From Bacteroidales bacterium (GTDB lineage: Bacteria > Bacteroidota > Bacteroidia > Bacteroidales > B18-G4): a stretch of 5,764 bases of DNA. The translations under genes were made by a program, and so were the position numbers. Location: positions 1 to 5,764 of the forward strand of contig JAGLEK010000120.1 of the NCBI GenBank assembly GCA_023145125.1. Direction: 5' to 3'. The notes under the pieces are model-generated. The model was not told the origin of the DNA. It saw only the letters and a list, made by a program, of their open reading frames with translations, and did no database searches. Numbering within the stretch: the first letter of the stretch is position 1; every line of letters begins with the position of its first letter. Positions 5,400-5,764 of the stretch are shown here, piece after piece.

Positions 5400-5764
5400 A
5401 TGAAAAAACTTCTTCTTTATGCAATTCTTGCAATGTTCATGACAGGCTTAACCCAATCCCAGGAATTATTGTGGTCGAACAGTGAGGATTTTAACGGCCT
5501 GTATACCGGCTCTTTTGTTAATACTGATGCTTATAATAACGTTTTTACAGGCGCCAAAGGAGCTGGCAAAATGTATGTGATCAAATATGATCAGGCCGGT
5601 GCTATACAATTCATCATCGGGGATGACAATACCAGTTCATTCCATAGTATGGTTATTAACAATGAGGGGAGTTCGTTCCTGGCAGGAAGCAGCTATCAAA
5701 CCATGACAAAAACAGATGGGCTTATACATGCTTATGAGCCGGACGGAACAGAGCATTATACCCA
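5400..5764 (+). CDS. Tandem paralogue of the upstream propeller protein, 3' end outside the window
   Basis: The reading frame opens with ATG at 5400 and stays open for 121 codons to the window end, so the gene is partial only because the window stops. The signal peptide (core AILAMFMTG, cleavage near TQS-Q) is almost the same as that of the gene upstream. The two proteins also align through LWS, MYVIKYDQ, and the first two propeller blades (VFTGA, FLAGS). Nucleotide identity is visible too, for example ATGTTCATGACAGG and GTGATCAAATATGATCAG in both. The intergenic gap is only 11 nt, so the two genes are probably one operon and arose by tandem duplication. By analogy it should continue as an SBBP-type propeller with a T9SS tail, which this window cannot show. 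Confidence 0.88.
   Translation, partial: MKKLLLYAILAMFMTGLTQSQELLWSNSEDFNGLYTGSFVNTDAYNNVFTGAKGAGKMYVIKYDQAGAIQFIIGDDNTSSFHSMVINNEGSSFLAGSSYQTMTKTDGLIHAYEPDGTEHYT

Overview
The window most likely comes from a member of the Bacteroidota that uses the type IX secretion system (T9SS). Three things point there. One protein ends in a recognisable T9SS type A C-terminal sorting domain. Promoter-like TAnnTTTG elements precede the divergent genes, and no clear Shine-Dalgarno sequences are seen. The two-component system resembles the Bacteroides RprX/RprY family. No tRNA, rRNA, CRISPR array, transposase or phage gene is visible.

Layout. Positions 1-149 hold two G/C-rich heptamer-periodic repeats in opposite orientation and a rho-independent terminator for the minus-strand gene at 150-983. 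That gene encodes an exported, extremely acidic protein of unknown function with a His-rich and Lys-rich tail. Positions 984-1340 form a 357-bp divergent regulatory region. It contains two copies of an exact 29-bp repeat built from GTTAA boxes on an 11/10/11-bp period, and between them two heptamer-periodic arrays. Positions 1341-3694 are a histidine kinase and an OmpR-type response regulator overlapping by 4 nt. Positions 3695-3855 hold a heptamer array, which starts inside the last regulator codons, and a hairpin. From 3856 there are two tandem paralogous genes, one complete (510 aa, eight-bladed propeller-like, T9SS sorting tail) and one cut by the window end.

How it may work together (inference). 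The GTTAA arrays have the direct-repeat, one-helical-turn spacing typical of OmpR/PhoB-family operators such as the PmrA box. One array sits just upstream of each divergent transcription unit. The simplest reading is an autoregulated kinase/regulator pair that also controls the divergent acidic exported protein, which could be its effector or a modulator of its large extracytoplasmic sensor domain. The downstream propeller genes lack such an array and are separated by a hairpin, so they are probably a separate unit.

The second theme is that every sizeable intergenic stretch carries short arrays with a strict 7-bp period, although the unit sequence differs completely from place to place.
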